From assembly GCA_010093685.1 (NCBI GenBank), contig MU006250.1:182639-246638 (forward strand): 64,000 nt of DNA, written 5' to 3'. Origin of the DNA: Ophiobolus disseminans. Its lineage: Eukaryota > Ascomycota > Dothideomycetes > Pleosporales > Phaeosphaeriaceae. The notes below the pieces were generated by a model, which saw only the letters and a list, made by a program, of their open reading frames with translations, ran no database searches and was not told where the DNA came from. Positions 43,978 through 56,337 of this stretch are shown here, in pieces; position 1 is the stretch's first letter; each line of letters opens with the position of its first letter. Both the position numbers and the translations under genes were made by a program.

Positions 43978-46900
43978 TCACGCCTGATCTAGCGATTGGG
44001 CCAAGCACATGGCAAAGTACTTGCCCTTGAGTCTCTGCAATTCTTCATGCGTCCCCATTTCAGCTATCTTTCCATCTTCCATGACGAAGATGACGTCCGC
44101 ATGTCGAATAGTGCTCAGCCGATGTGCCACTGCGATCGTTGTGCGACTCAACGCGGCTTCATCAAGTGCTTTCTGCACAATGCGCTCACTCTGAGTATTG
44201 AGGGCTGAAGTCGCTTCATCAAGCAGCAACAGCCGTGGCTTCCGGATCAATGCTCGAGCAACTGCGATCCGTTTCCTTTGACCGCCGGAAAATTGTAGGC
44301 CCTTCGACCCACAGGGAGTTGATAGACCTTCGGGCAACGAGGACACGAACTCTAGGACGTTGGCCTGGCGACATGCTTCGTACACTTCTTCGTCGGACGG
44401 CTCGTAGTCTAGGCCGATGGCAATGTTCTCACGGACTGATCCGAGGTACAAAGGAGGTTCTTGTTGCACCAAAGACATGTAGCGTCGATAAAGCTGTGGA
44501 GACATGAGCGAGATATCGTCTTCGTTCAACGTGATCTGGCCTGACGTGGGATCGTAGAAGCGCTCTAAGAGCGAGATTATAGTACTTTTACCACATCCCG
44601 ACGGGCCGACAAAGGCGGCGTATGTCCCAGGTTCAATCTTCATAGAAATGCCTCGCAGCACTCTTGAAGCAACCCGTTGCTTGTACCGAAACTCAACATT
44701 CTCGACACCAATAGGACCATCTCCCAACGGCCCTTTGTCCCGGTTTTCAGCCTCTTCGCAGATGGTCGACTTGACGGTTCTCAGCCAGAGAATGTAGTTT
44801 GCACTCCCTTTTGCCTTGGTAATCGACGTTGTGTACATGAAGTACTGCGCAGCGCCCTGGCCTCCAAAGACTACGGAAATGAAAATGACGAAGAATTGCG
44901 TCACAGTGTATTCTCCACTTGCAACAAGGCGGGATCCGTACCAGAAGCCAAGCGCCATGACAAGGAAGTCGGCGGATTGTGAAAGCGCGTAGGGTACGAG
45001 AGTGAGCACCAAGTTCCGAATCACCCTACTCACAATGGCGTCCAGAGTTCGCCCGTATTCTTCGAGGACGAGGCTTTCGATGGTAAGCAAATTGACTGTT
45101 TTGATCGAGGTTACAGCTTCGGTAGCCAGACCAGCGCTGGTTGCAAACTGGAGCTCGGTCGCAGCCTCGAGCTTTTGATCCATCCTGATGCGGACGTATC
45201 CAGCAGCGATGATCACGGTAAGACCTCCGAAGACGATAGTGAGGCCCAGTTTCCAGCCGAATGCGATACCCAAAGCGCTACTGGCGACTATGTTGACCAG
45301 TACGTTCAGGATGAGGCCAAGGTTTGCAGACATCAATTCTTGCAGCGCTGACGGAACAGACGACAGTTTGGAGGTCACAGCCCCGGAAGAGTTCTCCGGG
45401 CGGTCAAAGAAGTCCTGGTCGAAGCGGACCACGCGTTCAATCATCTCTCGACGATAGCGATGGGTAAGAGTTTGGCCGATTGTGTTACAAGCCAGCCCAA
45501 TGACGAAGTAGCCGACAAGGTTAGCGAGGGCCAGTACGAAGAACATGAGGGCGTAGAAGTTGGCTTGCGTCTTTGCTTCAGAGCCTTGGAGTGTAAACAC
45601 GTTGATAAGGCGAGAGAAAAGTATCGCTTGTGCTGGGTAGGTGCCACCGCCAATTAGACAGCCCATGGCAATGAGGAGGTACCACATGTACAAGTCTGGG
45701 TGTTCCGTGAGCATGACGAAGATGCACTTTATAAGTGAGTAGCCGACAGTCCCAGCTGCAAGATGTTCGATGGCGGGGTTCGCCGGCTTCGAGATGACAC
45801 GGGATTGCGTTCGTTGAAGTGAGACCTTTTGGTCAAGGGCCTCATCGACATATTCTTTATTGTCTACTTGCTCGAGGGTCTCGGATTCCACAACCTCAGA
45901 CCCAAGATCTTGCGCACGCACCATAGCCGCGTATAAGCCATCGCGCTGGAGGAGCTCAGTATGGTTACCCTGCTCCACAATCTTCCCGTTGGCCATCACA
46001 GCGATATTGTCGGCGGCCATGACTGTCGCAAGCTTGTGCGCAATGATCAGAGTGGTTTTGTTGGCTGCCACACGATTAAGGGCGTTCTGGACAACCCTCT
46101 CTGCGCGTGGGTCTAAAGCGCTGGTTGCTTCATCAAATAATAGTATCTTTGGGTTGGAGATTATACTTCTTGCGATGGCGATCCTCTGGCGCTGCCCGCC
46201 GCTCAGCGTACTTGCTCTCTCGCCGACTTGTGTCTTGTAGCCCTCGGGGAGATTCGTGATAAAGTCGTGCGCATTGCTTGCCGTACATGCCTCTTCTATC
46301 AACTGTATCTTCTGCCGCTCTGAAAGATCGAGTTGCTTGCCAACCAAACCTTTGGCGATGTTTTCGAGAATGGTACCTTGAAACAGGGTGGGCTCTTGCT
46401 GCCCAAGTCGAATGTTGCTTCGTAACCACTTTGTGTTGTAGTCCGCAATGTCGTGGCCGTCAAGGAGAATCTGACCTGAGGTGGGCTGGTACCATCGTTC
46501 GAGCAAGCCAACCAAAGTGGACTTGCCGCATCCGCTAGATCCGACAAGTGCGGTTGTCTTGCCAGCCGGGATGAACAGGTCCATACCTTGAAGTACTGGC
46601 GCCGTAGATCGTGCTGGATACGAAAATTGCAAGTCCCGAATGACAATTTCTCCGGTACAAGATGCGAGTTGCTTGCCTCTGGTCGACAATGGGTCGAGGA
46701 GTGATGGCTTGTCCATGATCGAAAATAGCTCTGCAGCGGCAGATGAAGCGTTCGAAATAGCTTCAGTTTGGGGGAAAATGAGCATGACTGAGGTGGCCCC
46801 TAAGGTTACGCTGAGTACAACTGTAAATACCGTGCCGACGTTCTCAATCTCTTGACTCTGGAACATACGGAATCCCTGCCAGAAAGCAAGAGCAGTCCCC

Positions 46901-48035
46901 GACATGACCAGGAATGTCTGAGCAGAAAATAGTACGCCATAAAGGATCGACTTCTTGTTACCCTCGACGTGAGCCTTTTGTAGGTATACGTCGTACCTTT
47001 CCACAATCTTTCGTTGTGCTCCAAAGGCGTGTATGGTTTTTATTGACCCAATCGCGTCCTGTGCAAGATTTGCGGCACGGGAATAGAGGCGTGTCTACCG
47101 GTCAGACTATTAGGCACATGCCACCACGTAGTAGGTGGTAGACTTACAATTCGGGCTTCTATAGGGGCGTCGAGTGAAACGCATGCACCGATTACCACTA
47201 CCATCGCGGGTACTATGCTCATTGTGATAAGCGCAAGCTTCCACTGAACAGCTAGTGCTACGATGAAAGCTGAGAAGAAGAGTGATAAGCCTTGTACGCC
47301 TGTGTACAGCTTCTCTGCGATGCCTTGGTTGATACGATTGCCGTCTAATAGCTCATGTCAGTAATGCGCGCAGTACTATCGTTAGGTTGGAGAAGTGCCT
47401 ACTCGTAGTAACCTGAGTTGCGGCGGATCCGCTGCCTTCCTTATCGAAATGAGATATCTCTTGCCGGAGTAGCTTGTCCAGAAACGCCTTCCTCAACGCG
47501 CATGTTGTTCTGGCAGCAGCGGTGCATATGCACAATGTGGCCACGTAGCCGATGACGAAGCGAGCTACAAATAGATAAACGAAGTAGAGGATGAGATGGT
47601 TGATGCTACGTGTGAACTGTCGTGAGTCCTCTTGGCCGGTCGCCTGGTCGGTGAATGAAGCTGTGGAGGCACCGAAGACCAATGTCATCAACGGCAGTGC
47701 AGCGCCGACGGCGACAGAACCTGTCAGCGCGATCGCGTATAGAAAACGGTCATACACATCCGCATATCGGAAGATTCGCTATCGGCGCACCATTGTATCA
47801 GTTCAATGCAACCAAGCTGGGCTTAATGAAGACTTACCAGGTAGTCGCCCATACCGCCCTTGGCGTCCTCCTCAGCCTCATCTTCAGCCTCATCAGCAGA
47901 CTTGTCGCTATCTGGAGAGATATCCAGGGAATGAGGCTTTTCAGGCATGTCTATTGTCGCTGGTGACGGTGGATCAAGTGGTTTCTCGGTTTCTGGGCTC
48001 CCGCGTATGGACGTATCCTCTGTTGATTTCGCCAT
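43978..48035 (-). CDS. Full-length ABCB (MDR-type) transporter
   Basis: Four exons on the minus strand (48035-47838, 47778-47403, 47344-47148, 47094-43978; introns of 59, 58 and 53 nt) encode 1295 residues, the usual length for a TMD-NBD-TMD-NBD exporter. An acidic cytosolic N-terminus precedes the first membrane block (RIFRYADVYDRFLYAIAL). NBD1 has Walker A VGSSGCGKST, signature LSGGQRQR and Walker B ILLFDEATSALD. NBD2 has VGPSGCGKST, FSGGQRKR and LLLLDEATSAL. Both catalytic sets look complete. Such pumps export hydrophobic compounds, including fungicides and metabolites, across the plasma membrane, or peptides. The first three exons are small and lie in the first membrane domain. Confidence 0.95.
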
Positions 48036-49272
48036 GTTTGACGATAATAACAGAAGAGGAATTCAGCTGCAAAGTTGAACCGGGAAGGGCGATGCAAACA
48101 GTTGGACTACAGTACAGAGCATCGTGGGCGCCTCGGCGTGTTGTAGTGCACCATACGGATATCGGGGCTCTAGTAACGCGGTCGCGATATCAAACAGACG
48201 ATTGCGGGCTAACGACCTGCCGCCCTCAATCATCGTGTCACCCCTGTCCGGGGCAATCGAGAGATGCTTGTCGCTTTCCGCAAGCCGTGGGCACCGCGCA
48301 TGCGCCGCAAACAGCTGGCGCAATGTATGCATGGAATTGACCTCTGAGAGACGTCATTAATGAACAAAGCTATCTAAGCTTTGAAATGACACGCCGCGCC
48401 AAGCCACTAGTTAGGTTGTTCTTGCCATAGCACCACAGATACCCTGCTATTTTCATGACAGAACTGTGTGAAACTAATGAACCTCTCCCTGCTCTTAGAT
48501 CGCGCTTTGAAGTGCCATACTTACTCAACGATTCGAACACGACATGCCATAATAACCAACAACAAGGCCGCAATCTCCAGCGAAGTGCTCCATGGAGGTA
48601 TGCACACGCACAAGACACATTGTGATTGCGCGAATGTATTATTCCGAACAACTTCAGGTTGTTGGCTGTGCAGGGATCTTACCCCGTACTCGCCTCGATG
48701 TGCGATCGGCACACCTAATCGTCTCTGGTTGCATCGAGAAAGCTAAGAAAGAACAAGCCACTCACCTCGGATCCGAGGTCTAGGTTTTCTCGATTTCAGG
48801 CGGTCACTATAAACCCTTGTTTCGACGAAAAATTCGATTGCCATATTGTCAGATTAGAGATGCACCGACAGTTAAAGTAAGAGTGAAAGTTGTTTAATTG
48901 CCGCATAGAGGATACCTCGGCACGTTGGTGCCGGAGGGCTGACGTAAGCGCTTAAGAACAACTTTCCCACTCGTGCCACTCTCATCAGAGTCATCACCAG
49001 ACTCAACATGAACTCCAATACCATCAAGCACGATGGCTCCCCACATAGACTCGATAGACTGAGTTCATGGTACAGCCGCCCTAGAAAACCAGTCACGATG
49101 CAAAAGTGGCTCACGAACTAAGCAGCCAAGTACAAAGAAAGTCATGAATTAAACTACTAAACAACTTAGACATACAGCGAGCGTGTCCACCTCTGCGTCC
49201 AGCGATGGAATAAGAAGCGAAAACCAAAGAAAAGTTACAAAAGAGCGCATAGCCAAAGGCTTCTACTACCGC
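48036..49272. other. Intergenic, promoter side of the ABC transporter
   Basis: No supported gene; short frames only. Confidence 0.45.
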
Positions 49273-50802
49273 CTAGTAGTAGAACGGCTTGTTAGGATCA
49301 GTAAGATCGAAGATAACAGCGCTGTGCGGCCACCCTCCACCCCTCTCCGGGAACTCCGCCAAGAAATCAATGCTGCGGTTGAAGCTCAAGCTGCCATCGG
49401 GCAGGATGTCAATCCACTGCGCCTTGAAGTCCGCAGGCGTATTAACGACCGAAATATCGCCAGCCTGAACGAAGTAGTCCGTAACCAGCAAGTTCTTCTT
49501 ATCCGGGCTGACCTTGACGTAATGCGGACCCACGATGCCCTGGTTGCCATTCGGGTCGTCGAGTCTCTTCACGTTGCTCAAGTCACTGATGTCGAGCGCT
49601 GCGACGTGGTTTCCGAGCGTGAGCGTGAAGTAGGCGAATTTGCCGTCGTCGGTGATGTCGCTGTAGATAGCGAGGTTCTCGCGGGCGCGGGGACCGAGGT
49701 CGAAGAGCAGTTCTGCGACGCCTTGCTTGCCTTGGGCGTTCTTGCGGAATGGGTAGATGATCCAGACTTGGCCGGGTCCGACGGCGGTGGCGAGCGCGGC
49801 GGATTCTTTGTTGCCGGGGATGAACTTCACATCTTGGATGCCTTGGCCGTCGGGGATGGTTATTGTCGAGATGATCTTGCGCGAGGAGAGTTCCCACAGG
49901 CGGAGTGTGTTTGCTTTCTGGATGCCGTTGATGGACGCGGGCTTCAGGATGGTGACGGGCACAACGAAGTCAGAGGTCAGGATGATGTTGTTCTGGAAGT
50001 CAATGGAGAGGCCGTGAGGGGAAAATTGCTCACCGAGGATGTTCAGGGTGGATGATACATCTTCGGGCCACTCGTGGATGATGTTGAACTCGGCATCGGT
50101 CTCGACGAGGCGGCCGGGAGAGGTGCCGACTGCGGAGCCCATGTAGGTGATGAAGAAGCCTCCATCAGGCTTTGCGCGGATCTCATCGGTGATGGAAGAG
50201 AGAAGGGCGCGGTTCGACTTCTTGAACTTTGGCTGGTAGGGGTTGGTTGTGTCGAAGTAGTACGCGGTGTCCTATGGTGAGTTAGCATTGTTGCAAACAT
50301 TGACACTGAGGACCAGCATCGAGTAGAGCATCGGAGAGTATGTCTTACCTGCGTCTTCAACAAACTCAACAATCCACCGCCAACCAAAGTCTTTCCATCA
50401 AGACTCGGTCCCAAGTGATGCGGGCTGTTGCCACTGCTGGGCACATCCGTAATCGCAATCAGCGTACCAAAGGTATCGTCATCAAGCGAGTACGTCGCCA
50501 AGAAATCCTTGTGCTTATTGTCACCAGCCGCAGTCCAGAAGTATCCGATCTTCTTGGGGCGGATCTGCGAGTTGACCGAGTGCGGCGGGCTAGCCAAAGG
50601 TGGCGTGGGGACCTGGAGGATGGGCAGGGGTGGCGCATTCTCGGAGAGTGGCTCAGTGACACCTGGAAGCCATGTTAGGAGAGTGAGAGAGTTTGAGGGA
50701 CTTGGAGTGATACGAACCTGGGATGAGAGGAATCAGGGGTGGCAGTGAAAGCGCGCTGGCCATGCTGGCAAGCAGCCCGGTCAAGATGATGTTGGAAAGC
50801 AT
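49273..50802 (-). CDS. Secreted SBP56/methanethiol-oxidase-like protein
   Basis: Exons 50802-50718, 50662-50349 and 50271-49273 (introns of 55 and 77 nt) encode 465 residues. A signal peptide (MLSNIILTGLLASMASA) leads to a beta-propeller-like body with repeated strands. Segments such as GNSPHHLGPSLDGKTLVGGG, FSPHGLSIDFQNN-TSD, NLLVTDYFVQ and the final His-Ser-Ala-x-Ile-Phe-Asp-Leu resemble the 56-kDa selenium-binding family, whose human member oxidises methanethiol. The family assignment is by pattern. Secretion is unusual for that family. The gene runs divergently from oxalate decarboxylase with 1.5 kb between starts. Confidence 0.78.
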
Positions 50803-52286
50803 GGTTGGCCGAGAAGAATCAGATGATGAGCGAAAGACTGTGGAGCTGGTTGAGATGCTTTGAGCAAGTTGTGAGCTGATTCTTTCATCGCTGTCTCGCT
50901 CGTCCTACTTATACTCTGCTGACATCCTTCTAGTCCTCCTCCCTTACCTCTTCTGTAGTCTACCATCCCGTCTCTGCTACACTAAACCTCTCCGTCCAGC
51001 ACATCCTCATCTCTCCCTTCGCCGACACAAATGATACCATCCCGCTCGCTGCTGACGACGAAGTATCGATTGCAACCCCGAAGCACGGGATGATCGCCAG
51101 GGGAACACTGATCGTCGCTGCGTACGGGCGGCATCCAAGGGCTCCTCCTGCAGATGTTAAGCTACTCAAGCTTAGATCTGAGCTTGGCTGTGTAGCAGGC
51201 GCATGGAGATCATCGGTGCAGAGACCATGTGAGCGCGACAGGCCGTGCGACGATTGCTGAATTCGCCTGCTCCAGCACCGCATCTAGAAAAGCAACAAGG
51301 CTTAGTCACTTATCAAGCAGGTGAAAGTCTACTTTGGGGTTATTTGTAGAAACAAGGGTGCTAAGTTGGGTAAGTGTTGAGTGGATCACTGGGGTTGGGT
51401 ACTCCTGCCTGCATGAACAATCTTACAAGTCATGCTAAGCCCTAGAGCTAGGTCTTGCTCTTACTCATGACAAGGGTAAAAAGGAAAGTGTATATCTTCT
51501 TCCACACCACGGGAGATGAGGATCCGACAACGAACGCTGATGCCAAGAGTGCGAGCTGATGGTCTGAGTGAAGGACGGCGACGTTAGGACTCGCATGCGA
51601 AACATCCCGCAAAGCCAGCTTCTTAACGTCTGCTGTTACTATTCATATGCTCCGATCGCAATATCAATCGTTCAATAAAGTTAACAAAAGATCTGTTGGC
51701 GCTGCAACTCCGTCGCGTCAGAACTACATTCGCAGCCCACCACCCAAATCTCAAGTACGACCACATCCACACAAAACCAACGAACAGTCATCCCACCCCT
51801 ATGCAGAAAAGCTCAGTACACTCGAATAGGGGTCCGTGTTACCTCCCCCCAACATCCGGGGTTGAGCAATCCGATCTACAAATGACACCATCGCTAGCGC
51901 ACCCGTTGCAGTACCGATCTACAACATCAACACCACAACGCCAAGGATCGCGACATTTCGTCCAATGTTTGCGAACGGTATACTGCTACGGCTGTTCAGC
52001 ATGCCGGTACTGTAGTGAGCATCGTCATTTCGAATCCACTGTCCTGGGTGAGGAAGGCTGTAGATCAGGGTTGCGCTGCAGGGACTGCGGGTGATCGACT
52101 GGGTTTGTGTCGTCTTGAGATGGCGAGTTTAGTGATGGGTATGAGTACATCCGGATGGTGGAGATGAGGTGGGAAGATACGGGGGTTGGATGGTCAGCGT
52201 GTAGAGGTACATACATAAGCCTTGCGCTCGCGACATGTTGGATTAGGAATGTCGCTTCAGTCAACCTTTGCTCCTCATCGTTCACA
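50803..52286. promoter_or_regulatory. Divergent promoter region of SBP56-like and oxalate decarboxylase genes
   Basis: The 1.48 kb between two divergent starts has no supported gene. It should contain both promoters. No specific binding site is claimed. Confidence 0.45.
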
Positions 52287-53752
52287 ATGAAGTTCCAAGC
52301 CCTCGCCGCCAGCGTCTTATTCGCGTCGTCGACTATCGCTGGAGTCGTTAAACGTGAAGCGCAGTTCTCTCAAGGCCAGCCTATCGATGGCAAAGGCAAA
52401 GGCGCTCCCATACTCGGTACATCCACATGCCATCTTTCGTCGATACATATACTTACTTTCCTCAGGCGGCACTGATCGCCAAATCGACCTCGCCAACCCG
52501 TCCAACCTAGGCGAACAATCCACCGACTCCGGCACCGTTCCGAACTTGAAGTGGCGCTTCGGCGACTCGAAGACGAAGATCTTTCCAGGTGGATGGGTGC
52601 GCGAGCAAGTTGATAACGACCTTCCGGCCAGTCATGATATTGCGGCGGCTCAGCAGCATTTGAAGAAGGGTGCGATTAGGGAGTTGCATTGGCATCGTGT
52701 GGTAAGTTGCAATCATCCATATACCACATGGAATGCGTGTGCTGACTGGCTGTTTGCAGGCTGAATGGGGCCAAGTCCTTTTCGGTCGCGTACTGGTCTC
52801 CGCCGTCGACGAGAATGGACGGTACCAGGTGACTGAACTTGGCTTCGGTGATATTTGGTATTTCCCTAAGGGCCAGGCGCATACTGTTCAAGGTCTGGAC
52901 GACGAGAACGAATACCTTCTTGCATTCGATGACGGAGATTTCGACAGAGCTGGGTACGTCAAAAACTTACCCTCCCGCCTCTCCCACTCGTACAAGAAAG
53001 ATCCGAGTCCTAACACTCACAAGCACAACGTTCAATCTCGACGACTGGCTCTCCAAGACCCCCCGCTCAATCCTCGCCAAATCCTTCGGCCTCCCCGAAT
53101 CCGTCTTCGACAAGCTGCCTTCCCCCAATCCATACATCCTCAACAGCACCACCGGCCAAGCATCCAAGTACCGCAACATCACCGGCGGTAAAGGCGAACT
53201 CACCGGCGACGCCTCGTACGTGTATCGCACCTTCCAGCACAAGCCCGAGCCTGCGCCTGGCGGCGGCGGCCAGTGGTGGAAGATCGATAGCACGAATTTC
53301 CCGGTTGCGAAGACGATTGCCAGCACGTATGTTGTTATTGAACCGAAGGGCGTGAGGGAGTTGCATTGGCACCCAACCGTAAGTTTCCAATTACGCAGCT
53401 CAAATGAAGTGCACACTAACACCTCAAATAGTCTGAAGAGTGGCTCTACTTCCACTCCGGCACAGCGCGCGCCACGGTCTTCACCGGCAACGCCAACTCG
53501 CGCACCTTCGACTTCAAGTCCGGCGACACGGCTGTGTTTCCCGATAATTCGGGGCATTACATCGAGAATACATCCGCGACGGAGAACCTCACGTTCATCG
53601 AGATATACAAGTCCGAGCGCGTGGCTGATGTGAGCTTGACGCAGTGGCTAGCGCTTACACCGGCGGATATCGTGGCGGATGTGTTGAAGATTCCGGTGGA
53701 GGTTGTGCTGGGGTTGAAGAAAGAGAAGCAGGTTATTGTTCATGGGAGGTAG
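52287..53752 (+). CDS. Secreted oxalate decarboxylase (bicupin)
   Basis: Five exons (52287-52416, 52466-52701, 52760-52953, 53024-53378, 53432-53752; introns of 49, 58, 70 and 53 nt) encode 411 residues. A signal peptide covers about residues 1-20. Two cupin domains each carry the manganese-binding pattern: ELHWHRVAEWG with His118, His120 and Glu124 plus the distant His of GQAHTV, and ELHWHPTSEEW with the later GHYIEN. Both motifs are split by introns right after the second His region. The enzyme turns oxalate into formate and CO2. Secreted fungal forms detoxify oxalic acid or set pH. The C-terminus is a helical tail. Confidence 0.95.
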
Positions 53753-53951
53753 ACGGGATTAGAGATTGTGATGGAAGACTAGAGTAGTGCGAAGTGGTAA
53801 TGTTAATCGCGAATTTGATCATTGATGGATCAGAGCGAAATGCGAAGTGAGTGGGTGATAACCAGCAGCCAGACTTTTATACCATGTCCGAGTAGAGCAG
53901 GCTCATGTGCGCGAGTTATGTTAACACACACGTCCTGCAGCTACAGTCGAC

Positions 53952-55830
53952 TCAGATACATATGACCGTCTTGAACTCTGACTCCGCTCTATGCCACGCC
54001 TCGATTTCGTGTTCGTATTCGACGTGGCCGCGTCCGACTCTACAGCTCGTGCCCTTGCTTGTGTCTAAGAGCAGGAAATGATAAGGCGTTATGGCAGGAA
54101 GCATGGGCGAGGGGTATCTCACGGTGGGATCGTTTCCTTCCAAGCCAAGTACAGCAGCGTCGTATTGCTTCCCAATGACAACATGTTCCGAAAAGAAAAT
54201 GCTAGGTATTTGTCCGAGGCATTCACCGGTGTAGCTGACTATTTGTAGTGTTCTTGCGTATGCTTTTCTGCCCTCTGAAGCTGCTACACGAGCACGGAAT
54301 TTGTCGCGTTTTGCGTCTTCTTGTAGGATGATTCGGGCAACGTGTGCATTGAACACTATGCTGAATGGGAGCTTTTGCTCCACATGAGGTACACGCAGTG
54401 ATGGTTGCTGAGAGTGCGATGCCGTCCGCAACCGAGTCATCAGTGACGCCGCGTCGTTGTGTGTACGCAAAGACTCACTAGAAGCCAGGCGCGCACCATC
54501 TCCGGTCAATACGAGTCCAAGCTCTTTGCCTTCCACGTAGTAAAAGTTAGTGCGCGGTCGAAATGCACCATTGCCCTATGCGCTGAAAGCCATCGCCGGA
54601 GTTCTCAATGTCCTTCTCGCGGCGATGGGCACAACATTCCTGTTCGGTCTTCCGGAGAAGTTCTTTCTCCGGGCTCTGTTCTGGCAACCCGTTGGACCAG
54701 CGGCACGACGGTCTGAATTTCCGAGCTGGAGTTGGATGGGCTGGAGCGGCAAACTCCATTCCTCAACCAAGGCATCTGTCTGGTGTGTCAAGCTTCGTGC
54801 ATAGTAGTCTGTTACGAACCTGCGGTAGTCGGAGAATTTTAATCTCAGCTCCTGCCTGGAGAGGACCTGCGGCCCAAAAGCAGCATGTTATATGTGTAGT
54901 TAGGCTAAAAAAACGATCCAGGCACCGTGACCTCTTGCGGACAGCTGAGTACCACTTGCTGCTCAAAAACGTACATAATCCTTCTTGAGAGAAGTTTTTC
55001 TCTGGAAAGTCCAACCGCGTTTGTTCCACCTGCTAATGTGAATATGTTCGGTGTTCCAAGAGATATTACCTTCCTCGCGAAGAGAGCCCGAGTCTATGTT
55101 GAATGATCCGTGCAGGCGTTTGTTGGATGTCAGCCTGGCACCTTAGTTCACATGGTACACTGTGGACTGCATCTCCACATGACTCTTAGTCACTGGCTTA
55201 CTCATCATGTTGTGTATTTAATCGCTCTATGTAGCTCTCTCAATACATCAACCTTCTTCTCACTTTTGCCCTGTCTCCCACATCCGACATTGGAGTAGCT
55301 GCCTCGCGGGCGCCTAGGAGACCCCGGAAGGCCGACGGTTGTATCCCAACTACTAGCACACGCTACGGTGAGCACTGCAGATTTGTAGATGGTGTCCATG
55401 CGCCACATTTGGTCTTCCTTTTCTGCATCATCATCCTGAGCAATGCATAACCTATCTACCCAGAGGTACCGCTCTCCGAGGGCATTGCAGAGGTCAATGG
55501 CGTCCGACAACACTTCCGGAAGCTCTTCACGATCCAGTCTGTTAGGAGCACTGAGCTTAAGCAAATTATGTCGTAAAAGTATGATCTCTGGCAGGTCTCT
55601 CGGGGACATAGCAGTAGCACCAATCCAAGAGTAGCTGAGAGCTATGTAGCGACTGGGCTGGAGTTTCGTCACACACATGAGTTGGGTATCGATCACCCTG
55701 AAACTCAACGGTAGAGGGTTGGAGTGAGCGTAAGAGCACATGGGTATGTGCGTCTCTTCGCAATTTCTCAACCACTCTTTGACGTAATCCCAGTCGAAGT
55801 ATTTTCTCTCACTCCGAGAAACGCGTTGGA
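53952..55830 (-). pseudogene. HET-domain gene, decayed and internally inverted
   Basis: On the minus strand, the N-terminal HET part reads well from about 55830 to 55205 (DWDYVKEWL, RYIALSYSWIG, YLWVDRLCIAQDD, VGLPGS). Several stops follow. Then the central motif (RWNKRGWTFQ, about 55030) appears with a one-base break, followed by FSDYRRFVTDYYARSLTH and TDA near 54775. The next expected part (LKAIAGVLNVL through FPSWSWMGWSG) lies on the plus strand at 54580-54772. The minus strand resumes with the C-terminal part from about 54575 to 53952. The gene thus contains an inverted internal block, plus stops and at least one frameshift, so no functional product is expected. Confidence 0.8.
54578..54775 (+). 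other. Inverted 198-bp block within the HET pseudogene
   Basis: Read on the plus strand this block encodes the conserved HET C-core including FPSWSWMGW, opposite to its host gene. The block edges are ATGC at 54578-54581 and its complement GCAT at 54772-54775. Flipping the block in place would put its coding frame in register with both flanks, leaving one TAG codon at the C-side junction. Confidence 0.75.
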
Positions 55831-56337
55831 GCGAACTGCCATAAGTCTCGTATTATAACGCAATTTGCAACGACTGAGCTTCTTGTATACCAGCGAATTT
55901 CCCGTTGTGCCGAGCCTGCATGTAAATTGGAGAAACACACTCGATTGGTTGGGCGCCGAGTTGCTCTCGATCGGGTAATTTGAGTTGGCTATTGAGATAC
56001 GGGAACCCCATGACCATCGATTGCCAGGTGGCGACATGCAATGTACACTGATCGGACTTTTGCTCGTCGGTAGATAAGAATACCAGAAAGTGTTATTAAG
56101 CATAACTTATACAGAATAGAGTGTCTTATTTCTGGCTTTCGCGACTTATCGAGAGATGGGTCCAGCAGTAGCATCATAACCGACAAGGATGATGATTCAT
56201 GTGGGATCAGAGCGGCTTGCAATAGATCTAGCAGGAGCAAAACTTTTCTCTAGCATTCTCTCCCGTTCAGCACCATCATCCCTATGCTCAATCCCCCCTC
56301 CCTAAATCCACTCCATCACCCCAACATCCCACCCGTC
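55831..56337. other. Spacer, possibly with remnant HET N-terminal sequence
   Basis: Frames upstream of the HET pseudogene (to about 56040) look weakly coding but carry no landmark. Nothing definite. Confidence 0.3.

Noticed and set aside
54547..54804. Separate plus-strand HET gene
   Set aside because: Only the C-core is present and both flanks match the minus-strand gene when the block is flipped, so an inversion explains it better.
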